From Litorimonas haliclonae (GTDB lineage Bacteria > Pseudomonadota > Alphaproteobacteria > Caulobacterales > Maricaulaceae), in the NCBI RefSeq assembly GCF_965138505.1, contig NZ_CBCSCO010000008.1:28943-92942 (forward strand): DNA of 64,000 nt, given 5' to 3'. The notes under the pieces were generated by a model. That model made no database searches, was not told where the DNA came from, and worked only from the letters and a program-made list of their open reading frames with translations. Of this stretch, positions 32,336 to 41,996 are shown in pieces (within the stretch, counting starts at the first letter, position 1; each line of letters opens with the position of its first letter). A program made the position numbers and the translations under genes.

Positions 32336-33867
32336 ACCGGAAAAAGAATGCTATAGGCCGGGAAGTTGGCGTCGTTGACATTGGGTCAAATTCTGTCCGC
32401 CTAGTGATTTACGAAGTCTTTGGGTCGCATTTCACCGCGATCTACAACGAAAAAATTCTCGCAGGTCTGGGACGTGCCCTGAAATCCACGGGGCGCCTTT
32501 CCGAAGAAGGAAAGGATCTCACGCTACAGGCGCTGTCTCGTTTTACTCGCATAGCGCGGGCGCGAGGCCTTCCGCCTTTGATTTTTGGCGCGACGGCGGC
32601 TCTGCGTGAAGCCGAGGACGCCCCACAATACATTCGAAAAATTAAATCCGAAACTGGTTTGGCGATTGAGCCTATTAGCGGTGATGAAGAAGCCCGGCTC
32701 AGCGCTATGGGGCTGATTTCAATGCATCCACGAGCCTCCGGCTTAGCGGCTGATTTGGGCGGAGCAAGTTTGGAGATTGTTCACATAAAAAGAGGGGAGA
32801 AAGAAGCGTCAGTCGGTAAATGTCAGTCCCTTCCGCTCGGCCCGTTCGACCTTATGGGAGGTAATCTCACGGACATGTCCGTAGATATTATCCGCAAGGC
32901 AAAAGAGGCAATTGCGGAGCATTTAGCGGATCACAAAAGCTTGCTGAAAAAAGGAAAAGGCGAACCGTTATATTTAATTGGCGGAGCTTGGCGAAACTTG
33001 GCGTCTATTCATCAAAGCCGTTCCGGCTACCCGCTGCGAACTTTACAAAGTTACACTCTTTCTCCAAAGCAGGCCATTAAACACGCACGTTGGGCCTATG
33101 GTCAGGGCCGCGACGCCGTGTTCAACTGGCCGGGAATGCGAAGTCGCCGAGCCGAGACACTGCCTTACAGCGCGTTATTGCTTGAAATTTTAGTCGATAA
33201 AATAAAGCCTAGCGAAATCGTTATTTCCCAGGCGGGCCTACGCGAGGGACTCGTGCAAAATGCTATATCCCAGTCACAAAGACAGCGAGATCCGTTGTTT
33301 GATGGATGTCGCGCTTTTGCCAAAGGGTCCCTTCAGACAGAAAATTTTGGCCGCCCGCTCACACGTTTTATCGATCCGGTTATACCGCTTCTGCCAAAAG
33401 TCTTTAATCCCGTGGACGATAAGAGAATTTTTGAGGCGGCCTGCCTTATGGCCGGTATTGGCAAAGACTTGCATCCGGATTACCGCGCCGAAGCGATTTT
33501 TGCTGCTGTCCTCTATGCGCCTGTGGCCGGATTATACCATGCCGAACGGGTATTTCTCGCTCTTTGTCTTTTCCGTTCTAATACAGCTAGCCGCGAGGTG
33601 CCGACGCCGGACATTATTGACGCGTTACTCACGCCTGAACAGCAAGAAATTGCAGGCATGGTGGGAGCCGCTATTCGGTTGGGGATCGTCGCGACCGGGG
33701 GGTCTTCTGAATTATTGGATTGTTTTACTTTAGAGGAAAAGGATGGGGTTTTGACCTTGTCTGTAGACCTAGAGGAAAAAGCGCTTTTGACCGAACAGGT
33801 TGAATTTCGGGTTAAAAAACTTGCCTCTAAACTGAGTATGAAGTTCAGTATCTCCAAGTCAGAATAA
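32332..33867 (+). CDS. ppx: Exopolyphosphatase, Ppx/GppA family
   Basis: 511 residues from a GTG that overlaps the ppk1 stop. Actin-like ATPase motifs are VGVVDIGSNSVRLVIYEVFG, FGATAALREAEDAP, SGDEEARLSAMGL, and ADLGGASLEIVHI. The C-terminal HD-like region contains ACLMAGIGKDLHPDYRAEA and YHAERVFLALCLF. It removes phosphate from polyphosphate chains, or alternatively hydrolyses pppGpp; the family members differ. Overlap with ppk1 favours the polyphosphate role. Confidence 0.92.
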   Translation: MNRKKNAIGREVGVVDIGSNSVRLVIYEVFGSHFTAIYNEKILAGLGRALKSTGRLSEEGKDLTLQALSRFTRIARARGLPPLIFGATAALREAEDAPQYIRKIKSETGLAIEPISGDEEARLSAMGLISMHPRASGLAADLGGASLEIVHIKRGEKEASVGKCQSLPLGPFDLMGGNLTDMSVDIIRKAKEAIAEHLADHKSLLKKGKGEPLYLIGGAWRNLASIHQSRSGYPLRTLQSYTLSPKQAIKHARWAYGQGRDAVFNWPGMRSRRAETLPYSALLLEILVDKIKPSEIVISQAGLREGLVQNAISQSQRQRDPLFDGCRAFAKGSLQTENFGRPLTRFIDPVIPLLPKVFNPVDDKRIFEAACLMAGIGKDLHPDYRAEAIFAAVLYAPVAGLYHAERVFLALCLFRSNTASREVPTPDIIDALLTPEQQEIAGMVGAAIRLGIVATGGSSELLDCFTLEEKDGVLTLSVDLEEKALLTEQVEFRVKKLASKLSMKFSISKSE

Positions 33868-35181
33868 TTACTTTTCTTTGTTTTTTTGCTGACGAGTAGA
33901 GTTGTTGTCTTCCTTCTCGTCACTTTTATCTCCGTCGTCTTCATCTAGGGAGAGGGGTTTGTAATCCCGAATAATGGTTGAGCCGACATCCAGAGAGGAA
34001 CCGCGATCAAGCGTGCTGACAGCTCCGATCTGACTGCCTTCCTTGATCGTGGAAACCTGCATTTTCGGCGGTTCTGGAGATGTTTCGGATGTATCGGTTT
34101 CCACCATTTGATTGTCTGAGGAAGTTATGAGGGTTTCACTTTCGTCCTCGCCTAGATCAGGGGCGGCGTTTAATCGGTATAGGTCGCCATTTTTTGAATC
34201 CGCCACGATCAGTCCTCTTTTATCAAAATAAAGCGCGCCCGGCACGCCCCAAGCTGCACGTCCTGAGCTGCTGAGAAATCCTGAAAACAGAGACTCGCCT
34301 TCGCTCTCAATTTGTCCGAGGCCGGCCGGGAGGGCCAGAACGTCATATCCATCTCTGGACAGGCGGGATACAATGACATGAGTATTTAGCGCCGCCGGCC
34401 ACTCTGACGATCCAAGAGGTAGGGCCAATCCTGCTATAGTGTTGGAGGAATTGAATTCAGTCGTGTCTTCAAGAGACGACCCAACGCCGTGTTCCAGCGC
34501 GATCCACGGTGTCCCTCGCCGAAGTCCGGCTAAAGCCACGATGTGCTGATTGGACTGTTTCTTTTGTAAAAGTGTGGCCGCTCCGGTTTGAGTGTCTATA
34601 CCCAAAAGCTCGACTACTCCGCTCGTGGTCGTCAAGCCAAGGTAAAGGGTTTTCCCGTCTGCAGAAACTGAGAGGGGGTGGTGCTTGCCTTTGGATTTTG
34701 CCTGCAGAAGCCCGGCAAGCTTAACGGGCGGATGAACCCCTTCAATTTTCCAAATGGCATTGCGATCTGAGACAAAAACAGTTTGACCAGACGCGGCAAG
34801 CCCCGAAGGCGTATCAAACCGTTGCGGTAAAGCTTGTTTGGAATCAAAACGGCCGTCTTGATTGCGATCTGGCAGTCTCCAAACCCGCCCTCCTGTTCGG
34901 TCGGCGACATAGACGGTTCCTTTGTCATCCATAACCAGGGCAGAGATCGTGCCGAGTCCTTGCGACAGGGGTTTAAATGCCAGCCCGTCGCCTGCCTTTA
35001 ATGTGTGAATGGATTTCCCGCTTCGAAGCCGTACCGTCATTTTATTCTTAGACGCCGAGCCAAGGTCAACAGTGGTGCCCTCGCGGGTATTTGCGTTGGT
35101 TTGAAAAGGGGAAGGCTGCGCCCAAAGGGAAGGGGCGCTAATCGTCAATATGGCCAAAAACGTGAAACCTATGAATCGCAT
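33868..35181 (-). CDS. Secreted beta-propeller protein (NHL/PQQ-like)
   Basis: 437 residues with signal peptide MRFIGFTFLAILTISAPSLWA. Propeller blades of the NHL or sorbosone-dehydrogenase-like kind are visible: ISALVMDDKGTVYVADRTG, LAASGQTVFVSDRNAIWKI, LSVSADGKTLYLGLTT, and APGALYF-like PGALYFDKRGLIVADSKNG. The last 80 residues are low-complexity, charged, and probably disordered (DEDDGDKSDEKEDNNS). It converges on ppx with no gap. No catalytic residues can be pointed out, so a binding or scaffold role in the periplasm is as likely as an enzyme. Confidence 0.65.
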   Translation of the reverse strand: MRFIGFTFLAILTISAPSLWAQPSPFQTNANTREGTTVDLGSASKNKMTVRLRSGKSIHTLKAGDGLAFKPLSQGLGTISALVMDDKGTVYVADRTGGRVWRLPDRNQDGRFDSKQALPQRFDTPSGLAASGQTVFVSDRNAIWKIEGVHPPVKLAGLLQAKSKGKHHPLSVSADGKTLYLGLTTTSGVVELLGIDTQTGAATLLQKKQSNQHIVALAGLRRGTPWIALEHGVGSSLEDTTEFNSSNTIAGLALPLGSSEWPAALNTHVIVSRLSRDGYDVLALPAGLGQIESEGESLFSGFLSSSGRAAWGVPGALYFDKRGLIVADSKNGDLYRLNAAPDLGEDESETLITSSDNQMVETDTSETSPEPPKMQVSTIKEGSQIGAVSTLDRGSSLDVGSTIIRDYKPLSLDEDDGDKSDEKEDNNSTRQQKNKEK

Positions 35182-35457
35182 ATCTCTTCCTAAGGGAGTT
35201 TGAACCCGTTCGACGACTAAATTATACAGCCAAGCGGGGAGACAGCCTCCGAAATCCGCGTGTTAATTCAGGATATGTAAGAAAAGTTACTTCTACTTGT
35301 CACATCTCTGTCTTTCTGATTATCTAAGAAAGAATCGAATTAGTCTTTCTGGAGTGAGTGCTTTCAGTCATTTCTCGTGTAAAATTTCCGGAAATGTTCC
35401 TGTTAGGGAGCGGATAAACGGCTTTTTCATAAGTGTTTCACAAAATGAGAGAGTCTG

Positions 35458-36042
35458 ATGCAGCTTGCTGAAATTAATTTTTCGGACGCCAAACCTGTTG
35501 CACAAGGGAATTATCCCTGTCTCATTCTGAATGCAGATTACCAACCTCTTTCTTATTTCCCACTATCTCTCTGGTCCTGGCAGGACGCAATCAAGGCTGT
35601 TTTCCTGGAACGGGTAAACGTGATTGATCATTACGAGCAATGCGTCCGCTCTGCGACGTTTGAAATGCAAATGCCGAGCGTTGTCGCCCTAAAAGATTAT
35701 GTCCCGCAAAACCGGTCTCCGGCCTTTACACGGTTTAATTTGTTTTTGCGCGACGGATTTGAATGTGTTTATTGCCATAGCGAGACAGAGCTTACTTTTG
35801 ATCATGTCATTCCGAGGCGGCTTGGCGGGAAAACGACGTGGAAAAACATTGTCGCGGCCTGTTCCAGTTGCAATCTCAAAAAAGGCGGCCGCCATCCAAA
35901 AGAAGCCGGAATGCACCCGCTTGTTGAGCCGTTTCAGCCGACAATGCACCAATTGCAGTCACAGGGACGCCGCTTTCCGCCCAATCACTTACATGATAGC
36001 TGGCTGGATTACCTTTATTGGGATATTGAGCTCAAGGAATAG
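35458..36042 (+). CDS. HNH endonuclease-domain protein
   Basis: 194 residues. The HNH core lies at about 100-150: zinc-type CVYCHSETELTFDHVIPRRLGG, with DH as the metal site, then TWKNIVAACSSCNLKKGGRHP containing the second CxxC and the Asn. The N-terminal 90 residues (CLILNADYQPLSYFPLSLWSWQDAIKAV) are typical of a single-copy HNH protein common in alphaproteobacteria and probably part of normal DNA metabolism rather than of a mobile intron. The 276 bases before it hold no other gene. Confidence 0.88.
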   Translation: MQLAEINFSDAKPVAQGNYPCLILNADYQPLSYFPLSLWSWQDAIKAVFLERVNVIDHYEQCVRSATFEMQMPSVVALKDYVPQNRSPAFTRFNLFLRDGFECVYCHSETELTFDHVIPRRLGGKTTWKNIVAACSSCNLKKGGRHPKEAGMHPLVEPFQPTMHQLQSQGRRFPPNHLHDSWLDYLYWDIELKE

Positions 36043-36094
36043 ACATCAACAGGCCTATAGTGTCTAAAAGAGAAAACTGCCCTTTTAGGATGAC

Positions 36095-36943
36095 ATGACA
36101 GACCAAATTAATTCCGACGCGCCACAATTTGAGTGGCAAAACCCAAAACCTCAATTCGATGTCGGACGCGTTTTGGGGCGCACTTTTTCCGCCATTAAAA
36201 ACAATCTCGTAAAATTTGGATTGTTGTGCTTTGTCGTTGTTGGAATTCCGCTATTTCTGGTTGGCCTTTGGCCCCTCTTTATTTACGGCGGGGAAGGCAT
36301 GATGTCCGGTGGAGAAATGAGCGATAATGTTATTGCTGGGACAGTCATCGGGAGCCTTATAGGCGTAATCGTTTATATACTATCATACTGCGTTGTTTCA
36401 GCAATTCTGACCCATGCCTGTTTCAAAGATTTTGCCGGTGAGGAAGTTAGTTTAAAGCGTTCGGGTCGTACTGCCTTGGCGCTTTTTTTGCCTTTAATCG
36501 GGGTATTATTTCTCTATTTTTTGGGACTGATGATAGGGTTTATGCTCTTAATTATTCCCGGCATATTTCTTTTATTGGGTTGGTATCTGGTTATTCCCGT
36601 TCTTCTCGTAGAAAAGACAGGCGTATTAGAGACTTTGTCTCGGTCTTGGGAATTAACGAAAGGATATAAACGATGGATACTTCTTGTTACGATAATCTTG
36701 ACCATTATATCATTCGTGTTCAGCATCGTAATAACACTTGTTTCAGTTCCGTTTGGAGATCCAAATACTGCGGCTTTGACAGGTGCGAGTGTCGCTTTTT
36801 GGGTTGTGAACTCATTTGTTTCAGCTTTAGCTCAATGTTTCGCTGTTATGATTAATTCAGCTGCGGTAGCGGCCATGTATTTCGAAATCCGGGACTTGAA
36901 AGAGGGCATAACCCCGGAGTCAATTGCCTCAGTTTTTGATTGA
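36095..36943 (+). CDS. Multi-pass membrane protein resembling YciC/GDPD membrane domain
   Basis: 282 residues. After a proline-rich cytoplasmic start (WQNPKPQFDVGRVLGRTFSAIKNN) there are about six hydrophobic segments, including LLCFVVVGIPLFLVGLWPLF, LFLPLIGVLFLYFLGLMIGF and the conserved-looking IPGIFLLLGWYLVIPVLLVE followed by LSRSWELTKGYKRWILL. This last combination is typical of the YciC-like and glycerophosphodiester-phosphodiesterase membrane-domain proteins. No catalytic domain is present. The function is unknown, perhaps in membrane homeostasis. It ends two bases before the convergent sufE. Confidence 0.65.
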   Translation: MTDQINSDAPQFEWQNPKPQFDVGRVLGRTFSAIKNNLVKFGLLCFVVVGIPLFLVGLWPLFIYGGEGMMSGGEMSDNVIAGTVIGSLIGVIVYILSYCVVSAILTHACFKDFAGEEVSLKRSGRTALALFLPLIGVLFLYFLGLMIGFMLLIIPGIFLLLGWYLVIPVLLVEKTGVLETLSRSWELTKGYKRWILLVTIILTIISFVFSIVITLVSVPFGDPNTAALTGASVAFWVVNSFVSALAQCFAVMINSAAVAAMYFEIRDLKEGITPESIASVFD

Positions 36944-36945
36944 TG

Positions 36946-37374
36946 TCAGACGAGCGCTTCGGCTTCCGCCTTTATTCGGACGACCATTGCGTTTAATCCA
37001 TTTGACCGTTGCGGGGACAGGTGTTCCGAAAGGCCGAGCCTTCCTAATATCGATTTGGCATCAAGGCTCAAAATTTTCGACGCTTTTCGTCCTGAAAAAA
37101 TAACCAACGCAATTGCCACGAGCCCTTTGACAATATGGGCGTCACTATCTCCCTGAAAGCGTAGTACCGGATCGGTTTCGCCCTCTTGCTCACTGACCAG
37201 CCAGACTTGACTGACGCAGCCTTTGACCTTCGTAGCGTCCGTTTTTAGGGCAGGATCCAAAGGCGGGAGCGATTTTCCCATATCAATCACATGCATATAT
37301 CGGTCTTCCCAATTATCGAGAAATTCGAAATCGGAAATCAACTCGGCAATGTCGTCTGGTAAATCTTCGCTCAT
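36946..37374 (-). CDS. sufE: SufE family cysteine-desulfurase activator
   Basis: 142 residues from the ATG at 37374 (MSEDLPDDIAELISDFEFLDN); a GTG at 37407 would add 11 residues that the family lacks. The active Cys is in TKVKGCVSQVWLVSE, and the rest follows the SufE pattern DWEDRYMHVIDMGKSLPPL-like (NWEDRYMHVIDMGKSLPPL), IVKGLVAIALVIFSG and LGLSEHLSPQRSNGL. SufE accepts sulfur from the desulfurase SufS and passes it to the Fe-S cluster scaffold. No other suf genes are near, which is common for this copy in alphaproteobacteria. Confidence 0.93.
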   Translation of the reverse strand: MSEDLPDDIAELISDFEFLDNWEDRYMHVIDMGKSLPPLDPALKTDATKVKGCVSQVWLVSEQEGETDPVLRFQGDSDAHIVKGLVAIALVIFSGRKASKILSLDAKSILGRLGLSEHLSPQRSNGLNAMVVRIKAEAEALV

Positions 37375-37521
37375 GGAATTGAGATAGGCGTCTTTTAGGC
37401 CTCTCACAAGGGAAGAGGGCGTCCGAAGCCTGAGTAAAATTTACACCTGTCACGCGAATTAACTGGTCAAACGACTCAAAAAACGTGTTCTATAGTATGT
37501 TAAAGGTCGAGAGGACTATAT

Positions 37522-39135
37522 TTGACTTACGCAGACACCAAACGCGCCGTATCCGTGCCCAGCCTAATTTGGCTGGCCATACTTGCGGCCGCTTTTTTTG
37601 CCGCCTTTTTACGGAACGTTGCGCCGATAGATTTGGCAATTCCCGCCGGGGTCGCCGCCTTTCCGGCCGTAATCACGCTTTTATTTATTTTTGGGATTCA
37701 TAAGGAATGGGTTCAAATCCTTGTTCTGCTCTCTTGGCTGGCTTTGGCCATTGTCGCCTGTCTGTTTGTCGGCTTTATGCCCTTGGCGATTTTATTTTTA
37801 GCCCCGCCCGTCATGGCCGCTTTATTTAGACAAGAAAAAATTGTCGAAGCTCTGGTTATGTCAGTTATTCTGGCCGGACTTCTGTATTTTGCGCTCATCC
37901 GAGGCTCCATACCTGAGTCGCCATTGACCGCTACGCAGACCCTGTGGGCGACTCAAACAGGGGTGATTGGATTGATAGCGCTTGTAGTCGGGACGCTTTT
38001 TGCCTCCGCACAACTTAGACAGGGTAACGCCCTTCACTACGCCTCTAAAGGACATTTAAACCAAACAGATTTTGAAACACTTCAAGGCAGCGTTTTGAAG
38101 TTCGAACAAGACGGTAAGCTAGTCACAGCAAATTTAGAGGCGCAAAAAGTTTTCGATATTCCGTCTTTACCGTCGCCCGTGACCCTAACCTCTCTCCTTG
38201 AGCGCGATAAGACAGAGCAAGCGGCTTTTATGAGTATTTGTGAAAAAGTTCGCGAAACCGAGCAGTCTTGGTCAACGCGGCTGAGCGTGCCGGACGGGGA
38301 CGGCGAGATCACCGTGCTAGACAGCTATATAGCGCCGCAGAAAAACGGCGGACTTATTCTTCATGCTATTGACCGGACCGCAGAAGAATCCCGAATTGAA
38401 GATTTGCGCCGGAGCCACGCGATGGCCTCTCGGGAAACGGATGATAAAACCCTGTTTTTCGCAGGCGTCAGTCATGAACTGAGAACCCCGTTGAATGCGA
38501 TTATTGGTTTTTCCGATATGATGCGTTCCCGTCTTTTCGGGCCGCTGCCGTCAAAATATGCGGAATATGCGGACCTTATTCACGATAGCGGCCAGCACAT
38601 GCTCGACTTGATTGGCGACGTTCTGGATTTATCCAAAGTTGAAGCTGGGAAATATACGCTACAATATGATAGCTTTGACGCCGCGGATGTTATTCGAAGC
38701 TCAGTCAAAATGATCCGCCCGGCAGCTGATGCGGCTGAAGTTCGTCTGGATGTCTCCGTGGATGTGGATGAGACGCTTATAGTTGAGGCCGACCGGAAAG
38801 CCCTGCGTCAGATTTTACTCAATCTGCTTTCCAATGCGATTAAGTTCTCCGACAAAGGCGGGCGGGTGTCTGTTAAAGCTGTCCGAAAAGATGGCTATCT
38901 TGTCTTGCGGGTCACGGATGAAGGAGAAGGCATCAGCGCCGAAGACCTTATCACGATTGGCACGCCTTACACGCAGTCGGCCAGCGGCTTGTCCAGCGAA
39001 GAACGCGGAAGTGGCTTGGGACTATCTCTGGTCAAGTCTCTGACAGAATTACATCGCGGAGAGTTTGACATTGAAAGTCAGCTTGGCGAAGGCACTCAAG
39101 TCACAGTGTCGCTACCCTTATCGCGCGCGAAGTAA
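37522..39135 (+). CDS. Membrane sensor histidine kinase, PleC/DivJ-like
   Basis: 537 residues from a TTG behind GAGAGGAC. Six hydrophobic segments at about 12-165 form the membrane sensor, followed by a PAS-like region (180-295). The kinase core has FFAGVSHELRTPLNAIIGFS with His 318, an N box LLNLLSNAIKFSD, and the ATP-lid boxes VTDEGEGIS and ERGSGLGLSLVKS. The dimerization helices read FGPLPSKYAEYADLIHDSG, which is like the cell-cycle kinases PleC and DivJ that act on DivK. No receiver domain and no adjacent response regulator are present. The DivJ-type role is likely but not proven. Confidence 0.8.
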   Translation: MTYADTKRAVSVPSLIWLAILAAAFFAAFLRNVAPIDLAIPAGVAAFPAVITLLFIFGIHKEWVQILVLLSWLALAIVACLFVGFMPLAILFLAPPVMAALFRQEKIVEALVMSVILAGLLYFALIRGSIPESPLTATQTLWATQTGVIGLIALVVGTLFASAQLRQGNALHYASKGHLNQTDFETLQGSVLKFEQDGKLVTANLEAQKVFDIPSLPSPVTLTSLLERDKTEQAAFMSICEKVRETEQSWSTRLSVPDGDGEITVLDSYIAPQKNGGLILHAIDRTAEESRIEDLRRSHAMASRETDDKTLFFAGVSHELRTPLNAIIGFSDMMRSRLFGPLPSKYAEYADLIHDSGQHMLDLIGDVLDLSKVEAGKYTLQYDSFDAADVIRSSVKMIRPAADAAEVRLDVSVDVDETLIVEADRKALRQILLNLLSNAIKFSDKGGRVSVKAVRKDGYLVLRVTDEGEGISAEDLITIGTPYTQSASGLSSEERGSGLGLSLVKSLTELHRGEFDIESQLGEGTQVTVSLPLSRAK

Positions 39136-39142
39136 CGGCGAC

Positions 39143-41536
39143 CTATCGATATTCCCTGGGTCTGGAGCGGGGTTCGGATAGCCCTACAAAAACGAGCGCT
39201 AATCCAAAGAGTAATATAAGTATAAAGGCGATTGCGCTCAACTGGCGCGCACCCCAGCTTTGTTCAATCACGGGCGGAGACAATTTGTCTGTGCTCGACC
39301 GCAAACCTAAATCAGTAGATGCCCCTTCTGAATTCGGAGCTGGAGAGATTTCAGCGTCTTTTTTCCAGAAAAATACCGTCTCATTTATTTCTGCCCAGTC
39401 CACCTTCGGAAGATTAATTTCGGGAAGCGTGAAAACTACGTCAGAGAAATTCACTTCTGGCCAATCAAAACCATAAGAATCTGCCGGGATGAAACTTCGC
39501 TCAAAGTTTGGAAGGGGCGATGAAAGCTCTGCCATCAAAACGCTCTCTTTATTCCAGCGCGCAACCTGACCTTCCATTTTATTCCAGTGTCCCGGCTCGG
39601 AAAAAGTTTCAATCGCCCGCCCAAACTTCTCGCCAGGCACATTGCTGATAATCCCAACCATTTTATCGGCCTGATAGGGCGACGCAAACAGCGCGGCGAC
39701 CCCGCCGCGATCAATACGATTACGTCTCGCGGTTCTCATCGCAAAATCTTGCTGAACAGTTTGATTGCTTGAAGACGTATAGCGATCCGCACTGACCGAT
39801 AGAAGGTTTTCTCCGTTTTGGGGCTTGCCGCGTAAGGCAGATATTAGGGATTTCGGCGCTGAGGCCCTAACCGATTCTGGAAAGTCCTGAGACGGCACAA
39901 TAAATAAAACATTGTGGTCTTTCGCCAATGTTTCGATTTGGTCACTGCCCCGAATATAAACTGCTTCCGACCATGTCTTACCGCTAGTTTTGGCGAGCTT
40001 TGAAAGTAGTCCTAAGGCAGCGAAATAATCGGCATCAGTTTTAGGCAAAACCAAGACAGTATCTTTGCCGTCCGCGTCTGAAAACGGCGCGCCTGTCGCC
40101 GTGAGCCGGGACAGATCAGAGAGCGGGGTTCCCTGTTCTTGGTTCAAGGTGAGATGGGAGCCCTTGCCAAAATAAATCTCATTTGATCGATACGTTTGGG
40201 CCTCACACCCATTGATCGCCTGCGAGTTGATATGGGACTCAAGCTTCAAGATATTGTCCTGACCCTGGAGGGTGGCCCGAGGAATCTGAAAGACAACGGA
40301 TTTAGTCGTTTTATTGAGCGCCGTCTGGCCAATGGGTTGGTCATTTAGCAAGAGGGTCGCCGTATTATTCTCTCCTAAGACGGCGTCAGGGGCTTCGAAG
40401 TTTAATAATAAACTCCCATTGCTCGCGACCGGATCTGCAACGTCAAAGCGCAAGCCCATCTGATTAAGAGTCCAACCGGATTCAACACTCGTCACCCCGA
40501 GATCAGTGAGCTTTGTTCGTCCTGCTGTGAGAACTTTATCCGCCGATAGCCTGGCCTGCATCCGAATTTCGCCCGTGCTCACCATGGCTCGACGCGTGTC
40601 GGGCAAATAATGCTGTGAAAAGGATTTCACCAAAGCCATAACCTGCTCATCCGTGTCCCCGGTCAAGATAACCCGCATGGGCCTTTCCTCATCCAAAGCC
40701 AGCCTCGGTCCCTCTGACGTCATCACCTCGTCGCTATTGACGAAGCGGGAAATTTTATCCCGGCGCCCGGCGATGAATTCGATTTCACCGACCCCCGAAG
40801 CGGTGGTGAATTCAGGTGATTTCTCCAGCCGCATACCGATAGCTTGTGCGAGGAGCGACTGAATTTGAGTTGCGTCCTGGCCGAGGGAGACAAGGCTCAC
40901 TCGCTTAGGCGTTGTGAGGGGGTTGGAAAGCTCGGCCTCAATGTCGCTGACAATAAAAGGTCTGGACTTAGCCCGACTTTGAAGTGTGAGCTTGGAAGCG
41001 TCCAAATTTAATGCCCAACCCCCGTCTTGGCCCGAAAGGCAATCTGCCCCATTCGGAGCTTTGTAAAATATATTGAGGACATTGCCTCGGGGACGAATTC
41101 CGGCTGTTTCGAGAGAGAGAGAGGCATCAAACCCCCGTCCACGAGTCGCGACCCTAATGGGAGCCGATTGATTCAATTGCACATAAATATCGGCGTCACG
41201 CGGCATATCGCCGACCGGATCTGCGGACAGGCTCAAACGAAGTGAAGATGTCCAATCTTTTTCTGGCACGTCGAATTTCATCGTATAATTTGGGTTCCGC
41301 CTGTCCAAAACGGGTTTTATAGAAGAGGCCGTAAAGGCAGATAAAGACGCTGTTTGTGTCTGGCTTTTCCCGACGGCTGTTTTTAACCCCGGATACTCTA
41401 TTGCCAGCCCCTCAGCCCGCGCCGTGACAGACGGCATGGTAACAGCTAAAAGCGCTATCACCGCGACTGATTTCAGAGCGTATCGACAGAAATGGGACAA
41501 TATCCGGGGCCTTTTGATAACTACCCCTTTAACCAA
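39143..41536 (-). CDS. BcsB-like cellulose synthase regulatory subunit (orphan)
   Basis: 797 residues with signal peptide (ALKSVAVIALLAVTMPSVTARA) and a C-terminal membrane helix (AIAFILILLFGLALVFVGL) followed by a short basic tail. The arrangement and the repeated jelly-roll-like motifs (LRLSLSADPVGDMPRDADIY, ALNLDASKL, LLLNFEAPDAVLGENN, LLNDQPIG, DNILKLESHI) match BcsB, the periplasmic partner of the BcsA cellulose synthase. No bcsA, bcsC or other glycan-synthase gene is close, so it may serve a synthase elsewhere or act with a different glycosyltransferase. It is transcribed from a TTG start and converges on the kinase gene. Confidence 0.75.
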   Translation of the reverse strand: MVKGVVIKRPRILSHFCRYALKSVAVIALLAVTMPSVTARAEGLAIEYPGLKTAVGKSQTQTASLSAFTASSIKPVLDRRNPNYTMKFDVPEKDWTSSLRLSLSADPVGDMPRDADIYVQLNQSAPIRVATRGRGFDASLSLETAGIRPRGNVLNIFYKAPNGADCLSGQDGGWALNLDASKLTLQSRAKSRPFIVSDIEAELSNPLTTPKRVSLVSLGQDATQIQSLLAQAIGMRLEKSPEFTTASGVGEIEFIAGRRDKISRFVNSDEVMTSEGPRLALDEERPMRVILTGDTDEQVMALVKSFSQHYLPDTRRAMVSTGEIRMQARLSADKVLTAGRTKLTDLGVTSVESGWTLNQMGLRFDVADPVASNGSLLLNFEAPDAVLGENNTATLLLNDQPIGQTALNKTTKSVVFQIPRATLQGQDNILKLESHINSQAINGCEAQTYRSNEIYFGKGSHLTLNQEQGTPLSDLSRLTATGAPFSDADGKDTVLVLPKTDADYFAALGLLSKLAKTSGKTWSEAVYIRGSDQIETLAKDHNVLFIVPSQDFPESVRASAPKSLISALRGKPQNGENLLSVSADRYTSSSNQTVQQDFAMRTARRNRIDRGGVAALFASPYQADKMVGIISNVPGEKFGRAIETFSEPGHWNKMEGQVARWNKESVLMAELSSPLPNFERSFIPADSYGFDWPEVNFSDVVFTLPEINLPKVDWAEINETVFFWKKDAEISPAPNSEGASTDLGLRSSTDKLSPPVIEQSWGARQLSAIAFILILLFGLALVFVGLSEPRSRPREYR

Positions 41537-41609
41537 GCAAGCAGGATGCCAGATATGCCTCTGAGGCGAAATTAATGCAGTGTTTTCATGAAGAGCGAGA
41601 TTGGCTGGT

Positions 41610-41996
41610 ATGAGCCCGCGTTTGAAATCTGAATTTTGGGTGACGGCGCTGCTGCGGCGGGCGCAATCTCAGGGCGGGTTTGCCACCGTGCTTCGCAAAG
41701 GCGACCCGGATGCGGGAATAGTTTTGATTGTTTTCCGGTCAGGGCAAAAGTTCACGCTTTGCGCGCCTGAACGAAATTTTGAAGGCCATAGAGTATGGTA
41801 CCCATACGAGATGGAAGATCAGTCTGCCCTCGACACCCGGATTAACCGCCGAGTCGATGACGACCCTGATCTCTGGGTCGTCGAAATTGAAAGTGACGCC
41901 GCCCCGGAAACGCTTATTGGCGAGCCGGTTGAGCAGGGACCACAGCAAGAGGATCCTGCCGAAGCTGCTGCGCAAGCCTTATTCCGAGGCCGATAG
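41610..41996 (+). CDS. DUF1491 family protein
   Basis: 128 residues from the ATG at 41610 (a TTG three codons earlier is possible). The family pattern is clear: LKSEFWVTALLRRAQSQGGF, RKGDPDAGIVLIVF, WYPYEMEDQSALDTRI and DPDLWVVEIE. DUF1491 proteins are almost confined to Alphaproteobacteria and have no known function. The last 83 bases overlap the end of the convergent MATE gene on the other strand, so part of this C-terminus (QQEDPAEAAAQALFRGR) is encoded antisense to the transporter tail. Confidence 0.88.
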   Translation: MSPRLKSEFWVTALLRRAQSQGGFATVLRKGDPDAGIVLIVFRSGQKFTLCAPERNFEGHRVWYPYEMEDQSALDTRINRRVDDDPDLWVVEIESDAAPETLIGEPVEQGPQQEDPAEAAAQALFRGR

